Made by a program: the position numbers and the translations under genes. Positions 1 through 5,454 of a DNA stretch of 7,683 nucleotides are shown here, piece after piece. The notes under the pieces are model-generated. The model was not told the DNA's origin, searched no databases, and worked only from the letters and a program-made list of their open reading frames with translations. Each line of letters begins with the position of its first letter. Within the stretch, counting starts at the first letter, position 1. The stretch spans positions 1-7,683 of the forward strand of contig WLHA01000045.1 of assembly GCA_009702955.1 (NCBI GenBank), in the 5' to 3' direction. This DNA comes from Actinomycetota bacterium. Its GTDB lineage: Bacteria > Actinomycetota > Acidimicrobiia > IMCC26256.

Positions 1-112
1 ACCAGCCGGTATAAGGGGCGGCCGAGTGCCAAAGAACTGCTAGTGCAAGCAGTGCAAGCACCGTACCCATGCCCGGCCACTTCTCTTTGTTGCGGGAGCC
101 AAATTGTTGCAT
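1..112 (-). CDS. N-terminal fragment of a putative membrane or exported protein (runs off left edge)
   Basis: On the minus strand an ATG at 112-110 opens a frame of 37 codons without a stop down to the window edge. The translation begins MQQFGSRNKEKWPG, followed by a hydrophobic run of about 12-15 residues rich in Leu/Ala (about 16-30) and then WHSAAPYTGW. A short basic N-terminus before a hydrophobic segment fits a signal peptide or first membrane helix. The 9-bp direct repeat at 42-59 falls in this frame and encodes the Leu-Leu-Ala pattern, which mildly supports coding. There is no Shine-Dalgarno before the ATG. A TANNNT element (TAACCT, 125-120) lies 7 nt upstream, so a leaderless message is possible. 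A second in-frame ATG (codon 15) is an alternative start. Too little is present to name a family, and it could be a chance frame. Confidence 0.4.
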   Translation of the reverse strand, partial: MQQFGSRNKEKWPGMGTVLALLALAVLWHSAAPYTGW

Positions 113-119
113 GGGGCAT

Positions 120-125
120 AGGTTA
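120..125 (-). promoter_or_regulatory. Candidate -10 element for a leaderless transcript
   Basis: The minus strand reads TAACCT here, matching the loose actinobacterial -10 pattern TANNNT. Seven bases separate it from the ATG at 112-110, which would place the transcription start on or next to the start codon. No convincing -35 is visible, and the pattern is short enough to arise by chance. Confidence 0.2.
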
Positions 126-136
126 CGCAGACGCGA

Positions 137-162
137 CCAAGGGGCGCCGTAGCGCCCCTTGG
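137..162 (-). terminator. Strong hairpin downstream of the aldehyde dehydrogenase
   Basis: A perfect 11-bp inverted repeat, CCAAGGGGCGC (137-147) and GCGCCCCTTGG (152-162), encloses a 4-base loop (CGTA). It begins 31 nt past the stop of the minus-strand aldehyde dehydrogenase gene and before the next minus-strand start. No uridine tract follows on the minus strand; the AT-rich flank is on the plus-strand 3' side (163-180). Terminators without a U-tract are common in Actinomycetota. Termination is the most likely role, and a stable mRNA 3' end is the alternative. Confidence 0.65.
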
Positions 163-193
163 ATTAGTGAGTTAATTATTGTCGCGCTGTTGG

Positions 194-1645
194 TTAGCCA
201 GCAGCGGGGAGGATGATGGACTGAAGCTCGGTATACGCATCGAGGCCCTCTGGTCCAAGCTCACGCCCAAGCCCAGAGTTCTTGAAGCCACCAAACGGGG
301 CATTGAAGTCCAGAATCGCCATCGTGTTGATAGCCATCACCCCGGTGCGCACTTGAGCCGCTACCTCTGCGCCGTGCTCAAAATCTGAGGTCCAGACAGA
401 GCCGCATAGTCCGTAATCTGAGTCGTTGGCAATAGCCAAGGCCTCAGCCTCTGTGTCGTACGGAATAGCCGTTAGCACTGGTCCGAAGATCTCCTCACGA
501 GCAATCTTCATTTGATTGTTGGCATCAGCGAAGAGGGTAGGCGATACATACCAGCCCTTCTCGAGATCGGCTGGGCGCCCTCCGCCAGTAACTACACGCG
601 CACCCTCAGACTTGCCTGACTCGATGTACCCAAGTACTCGAGTGCGTTGGCGCTCTGCTACTAGGGGTCCGATCTGGCTCGACTCCTCGTTGGGGTCACC
701 GACGACCATCTTTGACATGGCGTCCCCCATAGCCTCGACGACCTCGGAGTAACGACCGCGCGGAATGAGAATTCTTGTCTGAGCGCCACAGGCTTGACCA
801 TTGTTCATAAGGCCGGACATGAGGAGCTGATCAAGGAGAGCGTCATCGAGGTTGACATCGTCTAGGACAATGGCAGCCGACTTACCCCCAAGCTCCAGAG
901 TGCAGCGTTTGATCTGCTCGCCACAGATTGATGCGATGCGGCGACCAACGGGCGTGCTGCCGGTGAAGGAGACCTTGTCGATCTGAGGGTGACTGACGAG
1001 GTACTCACTTACCTCGCGCCCTGCTGCGACGATATTAATTACTCCCTCAGGGATGCCCGCCTCCATGATCGCATCTGCAAGTAAGTAAGCGTCAAGAGAT
1101 GTCTCCGGTGACGGCTTTAAGACGATTGTTGAGCCGGAAGCAAGCGCTGGGCCTAGCTTCATTGCCGTGATGTAGAGCGGGACATTCCAAGGGATGATGC
1201 CGGCAACTACCCCAACCGGTGCACGGCGAACGCGGACATCGCCACCAAGTGCGCCAGCCCGACGGTTCTCAAACTCATAGGTGCGCGCGATTCCGGCATA
1301 GGTGTCGAGCACCATCGTTGAGGCGAATACCTGACCCATGATCGAGAACGACATTACGGAGCCATTCTCGTTTGTAATTACGTCTGCAATCTCCATTGCG
1401 CGTGCCTGTATTGATGCGGAGAGTCGCGCGATTGCATCTGCTCGTTCATCGGGCGTCATGCTCGGCCACGGGCCGTTATCGAAAGCGTTGCGTGCTGCAG
1501 CTACCGCGCGGTCCATGTCAGCGTTACTTGCATCTGGAGCGGTTCCGTAGACCTCTTCGGTGACCGGAGAGATGACCTCAATGCGGCCCTGCCCCTCGGG
1601 GGCAACCATCTCGCCGCCAATGAAAAGTTTATTGAAGTCGGTCAT
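194..1645 (-). CDS. NAD(P)+-dependent aldehyde dehydrogenase
   Basis: This 483-residue protein is a full-length class-I-type aldehyde dehydrogenase, which oxidises an aldehyde to a carboxylate with NAD(P)+ in the cytoplasm. Family landmarks are intact: the oxyanion/cofactor motif IIPWN (N154), the cofactor-contacting Lys in VLKPSPET (K177), the Rossmann turn SFTGSTPVG (226-234), the general-base Glu in LELGGKS (E251), the nucleophile Cys in NNGQACGAQTR (C286), EEIFGPV (E385, cofactor ribose) and the C-terminal FGGFKNSGLGRE (451-462). It resembles the mycobacterial AldA (Rv0768)-like branch, but the substrate cannot be read from sequence. The ATG at 1645 is well supported by GAGGAGA at 1649-1655 on the minus strand. 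It lies 150 bp downstream of the SsuD-type monooxygenase on the same strand, so an aldehyde released by that enzyme is a plausible substrate (inference). Three 14-bp repeats lie directly upstream of the ribosome-binding site. Confidence 0.96.
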   Translation of the reverse strand: MTDFNKLFIGGEMVAPEGQGRIEVISPVTEEVYGTAPDASNADMDRAVAAARNAFDNGPWPSMTPDERADAIARLSASIQARAMEIADVITNENGSVMSFSIMGQVFASTMVLDTYAGIARTYEFENRRAGALGGDVRVRRAPVGVVAGIIPWNVPLYITAMKLGPALASGSTIVLKPSPETSLDAYLLADAIMEAGIPEGVINIVAAGREVSEYLVSHPQIDKVSFTGSTPVGRRIASICGEQIKRCTLELGGKSAAIVLDDVNLDDALLDQLLMSGLMNNGQACGAQTRILIPRGRYSEVVEAMGDAMSKMVVGDPNEESSQIGPLVAERQRTRVLGYIESGKSEGARVVTGGGRPADLEKGWYVSPTLFADANNQMKIAREEIFGPVLTAIPYDTEAEALAIANDSDYGLCGSVWTSDFEHGAEVAAQVRTGVMAINTMAILDFNAPFGGFKNSGLGRELGPEGLDAYTELQSIILPAAG

Positions 1646-1655
1646 GGGTCTCCTC

Positions 1656-1697
1656 GTAGGTGTAATGACGTAGATGTAATGACGTAGGTATAATGAC
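1656..1697 (-). repeat. Three tandem 14-bp repeats in the 5' region of the aldehyde dehydrogenase gene
   Basis: On the plus strand the copies are GTAGGTGTAATGAC (1656-1669), GTAGATGTAATGAC (1670-1683) and GTAGGTATAATGAC (1684-1697). Each of the last two differs from the first by one base. Read in the gene's direction, each unit is GTCATTA followed by 7 bases ending in CTAC, and the last copy abuts the GAGGAGA ribosome-binding site. The copy furthest from the gene contains TTATAC, which could serve as a -10 box. The array may be an operator with three sites spaced about 1.3 helical turns apart, or a slippage-made repeat that alters leader length. The role is inferred; the repeat itself is plain in the sequence. 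Confidence 0.85.
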
Positions 1698-1724
1698 GCG
1701 TTCTGCGTGGGCCTAAACGGTACT

Positions 1725-1746
1725 CCGCAGCGCAGGCCGTCTGCGG
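1725..1746 (-). terminator. Weak hairpin in the gap after the monooxygenase gene
   Basis: CCGCAG (1725-1730) and CTGCGG (1741-1746) form a 6-bp inverted repeat with a 10-base loop. A competing CGCAG copy at 1731-1735 could pair instead. It lies about 50 nt past the stop of the minus-strand monooxygenase and upstream of the aldehyde dehydrogenase repeats, so it could attenuate read-through between the two genes. No U-tract is present and the support is weak. The rest of the 150-bp gap (1646-1795) shows only the 14-bp repeats. Confidence 0.25.
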
Positions 1747-1795
1747 GCTCGGGCGGCGTCTAGCGGTGAGTAGTTTGGCGAGTAGGCGCGTGAGA

Positions 1796-2938
1796 TTAGA
1801 AGTGAGCGAAACTCCGCAGCGGGGCGTGGGTGATCTCCGGTAGCACTAAGCGGGCAAAGTGCTCGGCCTCTTCTATGTGAGGGTAGCCAGAGAGGATGAA
1901 CGCCTCAATGCCGAGGGACTGATATGCCCTTAGCTTGTTGATTACCTGCTCGGGGCTTCCAACAATTGCTGCGCCGCAACCGGAGCGGGCGCGCCCCACC
2001 CCTGTCCAGAGAGCGTCCTCAACGAAACCATCATCGCTAGACGACTCCCTTAACTCTGCTTGGCGCCGTACCCCCTCTGACGAATGGTCAAGGGATCGTT
2101 CTCGAATGCGCTTGCCCTCGGCTGGGTCTAAGGCCTCGACGAGATGGGCGGCCGCCGCATGGGCCTCTCGCTCAGTCTCCCGGACTATGACGTGAGCGCG
2201 GTAACCAAAGCGCAGGGCGCGCCCATATCCGGAAGCACGTTGACGCATGTCGTTGATGATCGAAGCAACCTCAGGCATGAGGTCTGGCCACATTAGATAT
2301 ACGTCTGCCTCCTGCGCAGCGACATCTCTCGCATGGTTCGAGAGGCCTCCAAAATATAGAGGAGGGCAGGAACCGTCGAGGGTTTGCGCGCGTGGTGGGG
2401 CTACTTCAAGGTTTATGAACTCGCCGTGGAACGCGACTTCTTCGCCGTTTAGCAGAGCGCGTAATACCTGCATCGTCTCTAGCGTTCGCCGATACCGAGC
2501 AGAGCTCTCCAATTTCTCGCCGGGCATGTCGCTAGAGATGATGTTGATGGTTAGTCGTCCGTCCAGCATCTGGTCGAGGGTCGCGAGTTGGCGTGCCAGT
2601 TGAGGTGCCCACATCTCGCCGCACCGCACAGCAACGAGCATCTGCATGCGCTCGAGTAATGGGGCTAGTCCTCCAGCAAAGGCAATGGTGTCGATGCCGA
2701 GGTCGTAGCCAGAGGGGAGGAGAATATTGTCGAAACCTGAGCGCTCAGCGGTTAGCGCTATATCCCTGCAGTGCTCCCAGGATGATCGGAGGCTCTGGTC
2801 TGTGAGCCCAAGCTGCGCATAGTCGTCGTCGCAGAGTGCAGAGAACCAAGAGATTTCTACCTGGGTCGGCTCGGCGGGATTGAAGGGAGAGGTTGCAGTC
2901 ACAGGAGTCTCTATAAGGGGAGTCGGGTTAGTGGTCAT
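1796..2938 (-). CDS. SsuD-type FMNH2-dependent alkanesulfonate monooxygenase (LLM family)
   Basis: This 380-residue protein belongs to the bacterial-luciferase-like flavin monooxygenases and matches SsuD closely. SsuD uses reduced flavin from a partner reductase and O2 to split a C-S bond, giving sulfite and an aldehyde. From the SsuD sequence as I recall it, W196, R226, H228, R297, Y331 and H333 correspond here to W217, R247, H249, R318, Y352 and H354, with identical spacing. Shared blocks include PPLYFGG (192-198), RAHVIVRET (247-255), LWTGVG (310-315) and ILSGYPH (348-354). SsuD Cys54 aligns with Leu80. About 26 Pro/Thr-rich residues precede the usual family start near V27. The ATG at 2938 has no Shine-Dalgarno; TAGGTT, 10 nt upstream, hints at a nearly leaderless message. 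No flavin reductase or sulfonate transporter lies in the window. Family assignment is firm; the exact sulfonate is unknown, and a relative acting on a sugar sulfonate (SmoC-like) or sulfone (SfnG-like) is possible. Confidence 0.92.
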   Translation of the reverse strand: MTTNPTPLIETPVTATSPFNPAEPTQVEISWFSALCDDDYAQLGLTDQSLRSSWEHCRDIALTAERSGFDNILLPSGYDLGIDTIAFAGGLAPLLERMQMLVAVRCGEMWAPQLARQLATLDQMLDGRLTINIISSDMPGEKLESSARYRRTLETMQVLRALLNGEEVAFHGEFINLEVAPPRAQTLDGSCPPLYFGGLSNHARDVAAQEADVYLMWPDLMPEVASIINDMRQRASGYGRALRFGYRAHVIVRETEREAHAAAAHLVEALDPAEGKRIRERSLDHSSEGVRRQAELRESSSDDGFVEDALWTGVGRARSGCGAAIVGSPEQVINKLRAYQSLGIEAFILSGYPHIEEAEHFARLVLPEITHAPLRSFAHF

Positions 2939-2948
2939 CGCAGGCCAT

Positions 2949-2954
2949 AACCTA
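2949..2954 (-). promoter_or_regulatory. Candidate -10 element for the monooxygenase gene
   Basis: The minus strand reads TAGGTT (TANNNT pattern) 10 bases before the ATG at 2938. Transcription would then begin only 3-4 nt before the start codon, consistent with the missing Shine-Dalgarno. The divergent gap is just 51 bp, so any promoter for this gene must lie here or inside the neighbouring gene. No -35 is apparent. Weak evidence. Confidence 0.2.
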
Positions 2955-2963
2955 CGCGTTTAT

Positions 2964-2991
2964 GAGGGGCTTGGTGTGAGGGGTTTGGTGT
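2964..2991 (+). repeat. Two tandem 14-bp repeats spanning the ribosome-binding site and start of the Gfo/Idh gene
   Basis: GAGGGGCTTGGTGT (2964-2977) is followed directly by GAGGGGTTTGGTGT (2978-2991), with one base different. The second copy supplies the Shine-Dalgarno (GAGGGG, 2978-2983) and the first two bases of the GTG start (2990-2992), with a 6-nt spacer. The first copy supplies an equivalent but out-of-frame signal: its GTG at 2976 reads 8 codons and stops at TAA 3000-3002. The two initiation sites could compete, or the duplication could be an operator or simple slippage. The repeat is visible directly; its effect is inferred. Confidence 0.8.
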
Positions 2992-4081
2992 GGAGGGCGT
3001 AATCAGGTATGGAATCATCGGCGCTGGGATGATGGGGATTGAGCACCTGCGCAACCTCCAAGCGATTGAGGGGGTTGTGGTAACGGCAATTGCTGATCCG
3101 AGTGAAGCCTCTAGGGACGCGGCGAGACGGCAGGGCGCCGACGGCGGAGCACCTATTGAGTGTTTTGAGAGCCACGTTGCTCTCCTCGAGTCAGGGTTGT
3201 GCGACGTAATTGTTATCTCTACGCCGAACATGACGCATGCCGAGATTCTTGATGACGTCTTGGCAACTTCAATGCCGGTGCTAGTAGAGAAACCGCTCTG
3301 TACGACGTTGGCTGATTCACGAAGAATTGTAAGTGCTGCTAACGGGCGTGAAGCCATAGTTTGGGTCGGGCTTGAGTACCGCTATATGCCTCCGATCGCT
3401 CAACTTATTCGCGAGGTTCACTCCGGGTCAGTTGGGCGCGTACGGATGGTCGCAATGAGGGAGCATCGGTTTCCGTTCCTGACCAAAGTCAACGACTGGA
3501 ATCGTTTCAATGAGAACTCCGGCGGGACGCTTGTGGAGAAGTGCTGCCATTTCTTTGATTTGATGAATTGCATAACTCGATCCAATCCGGTGAGTGTCTA
3601 CGCATCGGGGGCTCAGGATGTCAATCATCTTGATGAGCGCTATGGCGGGAGGGTTCCAGACATTCTCGATAACGCGCTTGTGATTGTGAACTACGACGAC
3701 GGTTCTAGGGCATCGCTTGATCTATGCATGTTCGCGGAGGGCAGCTCCAACCAGGAGGAGATCTCTGTGGTGGGAGATTTAGGGAAAGCGGAGGCATTTC
3801 TCCCTAGCGGAGAGTTTCGCCTAGGTACCAGACGCGGCGGGCGTAACTCTGTTGAGTCGGTGATAGTGGGAGACGAACGAGTGCTGTATGAGGGGTTTCA
3901 TCATGGTTCTAGTTATCTAGAACACATGGATTTTCTCGCAGCTCTTCGTAGTGGAGTTGCTCCAGGTGTAACTGTCGAGAGTGGCATGCTCGCCGTAGCG
4001 ATGGGGATAGCTGCTCAGAGATCTATTGAGCAGGGGAGAGTGGTCGAGATGGATGAGGTGCTCTCCGACCCAGGCGCATAG
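2990..4081 (+). CDS. Gfo/Idh/MocA family NAD(P)-dependent oxidoreductase (sugar or cyclitol dehydrogenase)
   Basis: This 363-residue protein has the two-domain layout and length of the glucose-fructose oxidoreductase/inositol dehydrogenase/MocA family. These enzymes oxidise or reduce a hydroxyl of sugars, inositols or derivatives with NAD(P). The N-terminal Rossmann fold carries GIIGAGMMG (8-16), and the hallmark EKPL (100-103) holds the conserved Lys101. The catalytic region is GGTLVEKCCHFFDL (178-191). Family members usually have D-x-G-x-H there; this protein has E183, C185 and H187, a pattern I associate with a subgroup of inositol-dehydrogenase-like proteins. The start is GTG at 2990, preceded by GAGGGG at 2978-2983; an in-frame TGA at 2963-2965 excludes anything longer, and later starts would cut the Rossmann fold. 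It diverges from the sulfonate monooxygenase across 51 bp, suggesting shared control, and an NTF2-like gene follows 123 bp later. The substrate is not known. Confidence 0.93.
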   Translation: MEGVIRYGIIGAGMMGIEHLRNLQAIEGVVVTAIADPSEASRDAARRQGADGGAPIECFESHVALLESGLCDVIVISTPNMTHAEILDDVLATSMPVLVEKPLCTTLADSRRIVSAANGREAIVWVGLEYRYMPPIAQLIREVHSGSVGRVRMVAMREHRFPFLTKVNDWNRFNENSGGTLVEKCCHFFDLMNCITRSNPVSVYASGAQDVNHLDERYGGRVPDILDNALVIVNYDDGSRASLDLCMFAEGSSNQEEISVVGDLGKAEAFLPSGEFRLGTRRGGRNSVESVIVGDERVLYEGFHHGSSYLEHMDFLAALRSGVAPGVTVESGMLAVAMGIAAQRSIEQGRVVEMDEVLSDPGA

Positions 4082-4204
4082 TCGCGACTCGCCACTAACG
4101 TCAGTAGAGTCTGTGTATCGCAGAATCTCGATAAGTTACGTAGTTCAATTACGAATCTCGCACTACAAATTCCGCAATCGCATGTTCGCAACAGGGGAGC
4201 CAAG

Positions 4205-4624
4205 ATGGGCATAACTGAGAACCGCCAACTGGTAGAAGCATTTTGGGCAACTCTCTATGAGAGAGATTTCGATGGAGTCGGGGAGTTTTTCTCAAGCGAT
4301 GCGCATTACCGCGATGTGCCAGCACCTGAGGAGGGCGCGTTTGGCCCTGAGGAGATCAAGGCCCGTCTTCGACTCGGTATCGAGCCGCTCTCTGTATACG
4401 CTCATCACCCGCGCACAATGATCGCCGAGGGCGATGTTGTGATCACCGAGCATGGAGAAGAGTGGCATTGGCATACGGGGGAAGAGGTAATCCTCCCGTT
4501 CGTCTCTGTGCACGAGGTACGCGATGGAAAAATTGTGCGCTGGTGGGATTACTGGGACATGAGCACCCTCATGAACGCCGCCCCGCAGTGGTGGGTCGAG
4601 CACATCATGGAGGGCTACAAGTAG
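4205..4624 (+). CDS. NTF2/SnoaL/limonene-epoxide-hydrolase-like small protein
   Basis: This 139-residue protein has the size and pattern of a cone-shaped NTF2-like fold: an N-terminal helix with EAFWATLYERDFDG (11-24), an FFSSDAHYRDVP strand (28-39), then VVITEHGEEWHW (78-89), LPFVSVHEVRDGKIVRWW (97-114) and DYWDM (115-119). Relatives include SnoaL cyclases, ketosteroid isomerases and limonene-1,2-epoxide hydrolase. In the hydrolase, Arg99, Asp101 and Asp132 do the chemistry; by my alignment the equivalents here are His83, Glu85 and Asp115, so ordinary epoxide hydrolase activity should not be assumed. The ATG at 4205 has a good ribosome-binding site (GGGGAG, 4194-4199, 5-nt spacer). It lies 123 bp after the Gfo/Idh gene on the same strand. 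That gap has no recognisable promoter or terminator, so co-transcription is plausible. It may isomerise, dehydrate or hydrate an intermediate of the same pathway (inference). Confidence 0.85.
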   Translation: MGITENRQLVEAFWATLYERDFDGVGEFFSSDAHYRDVPAPEEGAFGPEEIKARLRLGIEPLSVYAHHPRTMIAEGDVVITEHGEEWHWHTGEEVILPFVSVHEVRDGKIVRWWDYWDMSTLMNAAPQWWVEHIMEGYK

Positions 4625-4722
4625 GGCCTTTGCCCCATTTATCAGGCATTTAGCCCCGCTCTTCGGGATGTGAAATATTTCCCCTTGTCCTGAGCCCCTA
4701 ACCTCCGTTACCCTTCGGCGCT

Positions 4723-4739
4723 CCAAGGAGTCTCCTTGG
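4723..4739 (+). promoter_or_regulatory. Perfect dyad that buries the ribosome-binding site of the small membrane-protein gene
   Basis: CCAAGGAG (4723-4730), T, CTCCTTGG (4732-4739) is a perfect inverted repeat. As RNA it would fold with 7 pairs and a GTC loop. The only good Shine-Dalgarno for the next gene, AAGGAG (4725-4730), forms the 5' arm, and the candidate TTG start (4736-4738) lies in the 3' arm. Spacing decides the start: AAGGAG is 5 nt from TTG but 11 nt from the ATG at 4742. The element could be an RNA switch limiting translation, a DNA operator, or a weak terminator for the upstream gene (no U-tract follows). Confidence 0.5.
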
Positions 4740-5035
4740 GAATGACGATAGGTAGTGGTGTGGAGCATTATTCGAGGCGGCGTAGCCGTGGAGTGCAGCG
4801 TGGAGCCGGTAGTGGCCCAAGCGCGCGCCCGCTCGATCGCGATCGCGGGCAGCGTCGTCCGCCAGAGGCGCCTCGCCCGGAGTTCGTTCCTATCCTCGTG
4901 CAGATAAAGCGCCCTGAGGTGGTCCCTGTCTCTTGGCCGGCGATTGTCTCAAGCCGTACCCTCGCTCTCGGAGCAATTCTCGGCGCTATGACAATCTCAA
5001 TCGCCGCAATTTCTCTGATGATTCAGGCCGGCTGA
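4736..5035 (+). CDS. Small Arg-rich protein with one C-terminal transmembrane helix
   Basis: I do not recognise a family for this 99-residue protein. The first half is basic and low in complexity (SRRRSRGVQRGAG, DRDRGQRRPPEAPRPEF). A short conserved-looking stretch follows, VPILVQIKRPEVVPVSWPA (51-69), then one hydrophobic helix at about 75-96 (LALGAILGAMTISIAAISL). That suggests a tail-anchored or single-pass membrane protein with a cytoplasmic basic tail. TTG at 4736 is favoured by its distance from AAGGAG; ATG at 4742 is the alternative and removes only two residues. It sits 57 bp upstream of the DUF3039 gene on the same strand with no clear terminator between, so it may share a transcript with it. 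Codon choice (mixed C/G/T third positions) resembles its neighbours. A non-coding interpretation is possible for the Arg-rich half, but the clean membrane helix ending in a stop argues for a gene. Confidence 0.55.
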   Translation: MGMTIGSGVEHYSRRRSRGVQRGAGSGPSARPLDRDRGQRRPPEAPRPEFVPILVQIKRPEVVPVSWPAIVSSRTLALGAILGAMTISIAAISLMIQAG

Positions 5036-5092
5036 AAAATACTTGCTGCCAGTCGTGTCTTTTGTGCTTGGTGCGATAAAGATCGCGGTTGT

Positions 5093-5449
5093 ATGAGTAG
5101 TGACTTTGCAAGAAATGAATCTGTAAATAGCGAGGGTATGGATAGCGACTCGTTCCATACTCGTTCCCGCTACGCAGTTAGCGCCTCCGTTGCAACTACG
5201 CCAACTATCACTCCAGTAGTCGCGCCGGTAGAGACTCCAACGGAGGAGACTTCACGCGTCGATACAGATGGAGGCGACCACGATCGGTACGCACACTTCT
5301 GCCGCAAGGACGACATAATGCGAGCAATGGTGACAGGCGAGGCAATCGTGGCTCTCTGTGGAAAGAAATGGGTTCCAACGCGCGACCCGGAGCGCTTCCC
5401 AATCTGCCCAACATGCATTGAGAGAAAAGCCGCGGGCTGGACTCTGTAA
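5093..5449 (+). CDS. DUF3039 family protein, probable zinc site
   Basis: The 118-residue product carries the actinobacterial DUF3039 domain at about 62-112: DHDRYAHFCRKDDIM, then TGEAIVALCGKKWVPTRDPE and RFPICPTC. Cysteines C89, C105 and C108, with H68 or C70, form a plausible zinc-ribbon-like site, as in family members. The first 60 residues are Ser/Thr/Pro/Val-rich and look disordered, making this longer than typical members of roughly 90 residues. The function of the family is unknown; small size and a CPxC motif suggest a structural metal or a regulatory role (inference). The ATG at 5093 is the only upstream start in frame, but it lacks a Shine-Dalgarno; ATG at 5138 (codon 16) is an alternative and would keep the domain whole. 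The next gene begins 5 nt after this stop, indicating translational coupling. Confidence 0.9.
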   Translation: MSSDFARNESVNSEGMDSDSFHTRSRYAVSASVATTPTITPVVAPVETPTEETSRVDTDGGDHDRYAHFCRKDDIMRAMVTGEAIVALCGKKWVPTRDPERFPICPTCIERKAAGWTL

Positions 5450-5454
5450 TCACG

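Noticed and set aside
1656..1697. CRISPR-like or iteron origin reading of the 14-bp repeats
   Set aside because: Copies are directly adjacent without spacers and there are only three. No cas or replication gene is near, so a leader or operator repeat fits better.
1722..1821. 11-bp direct repeat ACTCCGCAGCG at 1722-1732 and 1811-1821
   Set aside because: Several 11-mers are expected to recur by chance in a window of this size; one copy is coding.
2247..2603. Plus-strand frame of 118 codons inside the monooxygenase gene
   Set aside because: Ser/Arg/Trp-rich, no family features, and opposite a strongly conserved gene.
2935..3357. Minus-strand frame of 140 codons opposite the start of the Gfo/Idh gene
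   Set aside because: It is the antisense shadow of the Rossmann region and reads as low-quality sequence without motifs.
4123..4160. Repeated GAATCTCG (4123-4130 and 4153-4160) between the Gfo/Idh and NTF2-like genes
   Set aside because: Only 8 bp, two copies, and no clear promoter geometry with either; noted but not supportable as an operator.
4624..4635. GGGC-CTTT-GCCC hairpin at the end of the NTF2-like gene
   Set aside because: Only four pairs with no U-tract; too weak to call a terminator.
4292..4768. Minus-strand frame of 158 codons opposite the NTF2-like gene
   Set aside because: No recognisable family. The plus-strand frame has NTF2-like pattern and a proper ribosome-binding site; this one is its antisense shadow.
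4827..4850. GC-rich inverted repeat GCCCGC/GCGGGC containing GCGATCGC
   Set aside because: It lies inside the Arg-rich coding stretch and is explained by Arg/Asp codons. The HIP1-like octamer is a single chance copy.
5073..5086. GCGAT-AAAG-ATCGC hairpin before the DUF3039 start
   Set aside because: Five pairs only, no Shine-Dalgarno to control, and no supporting context.
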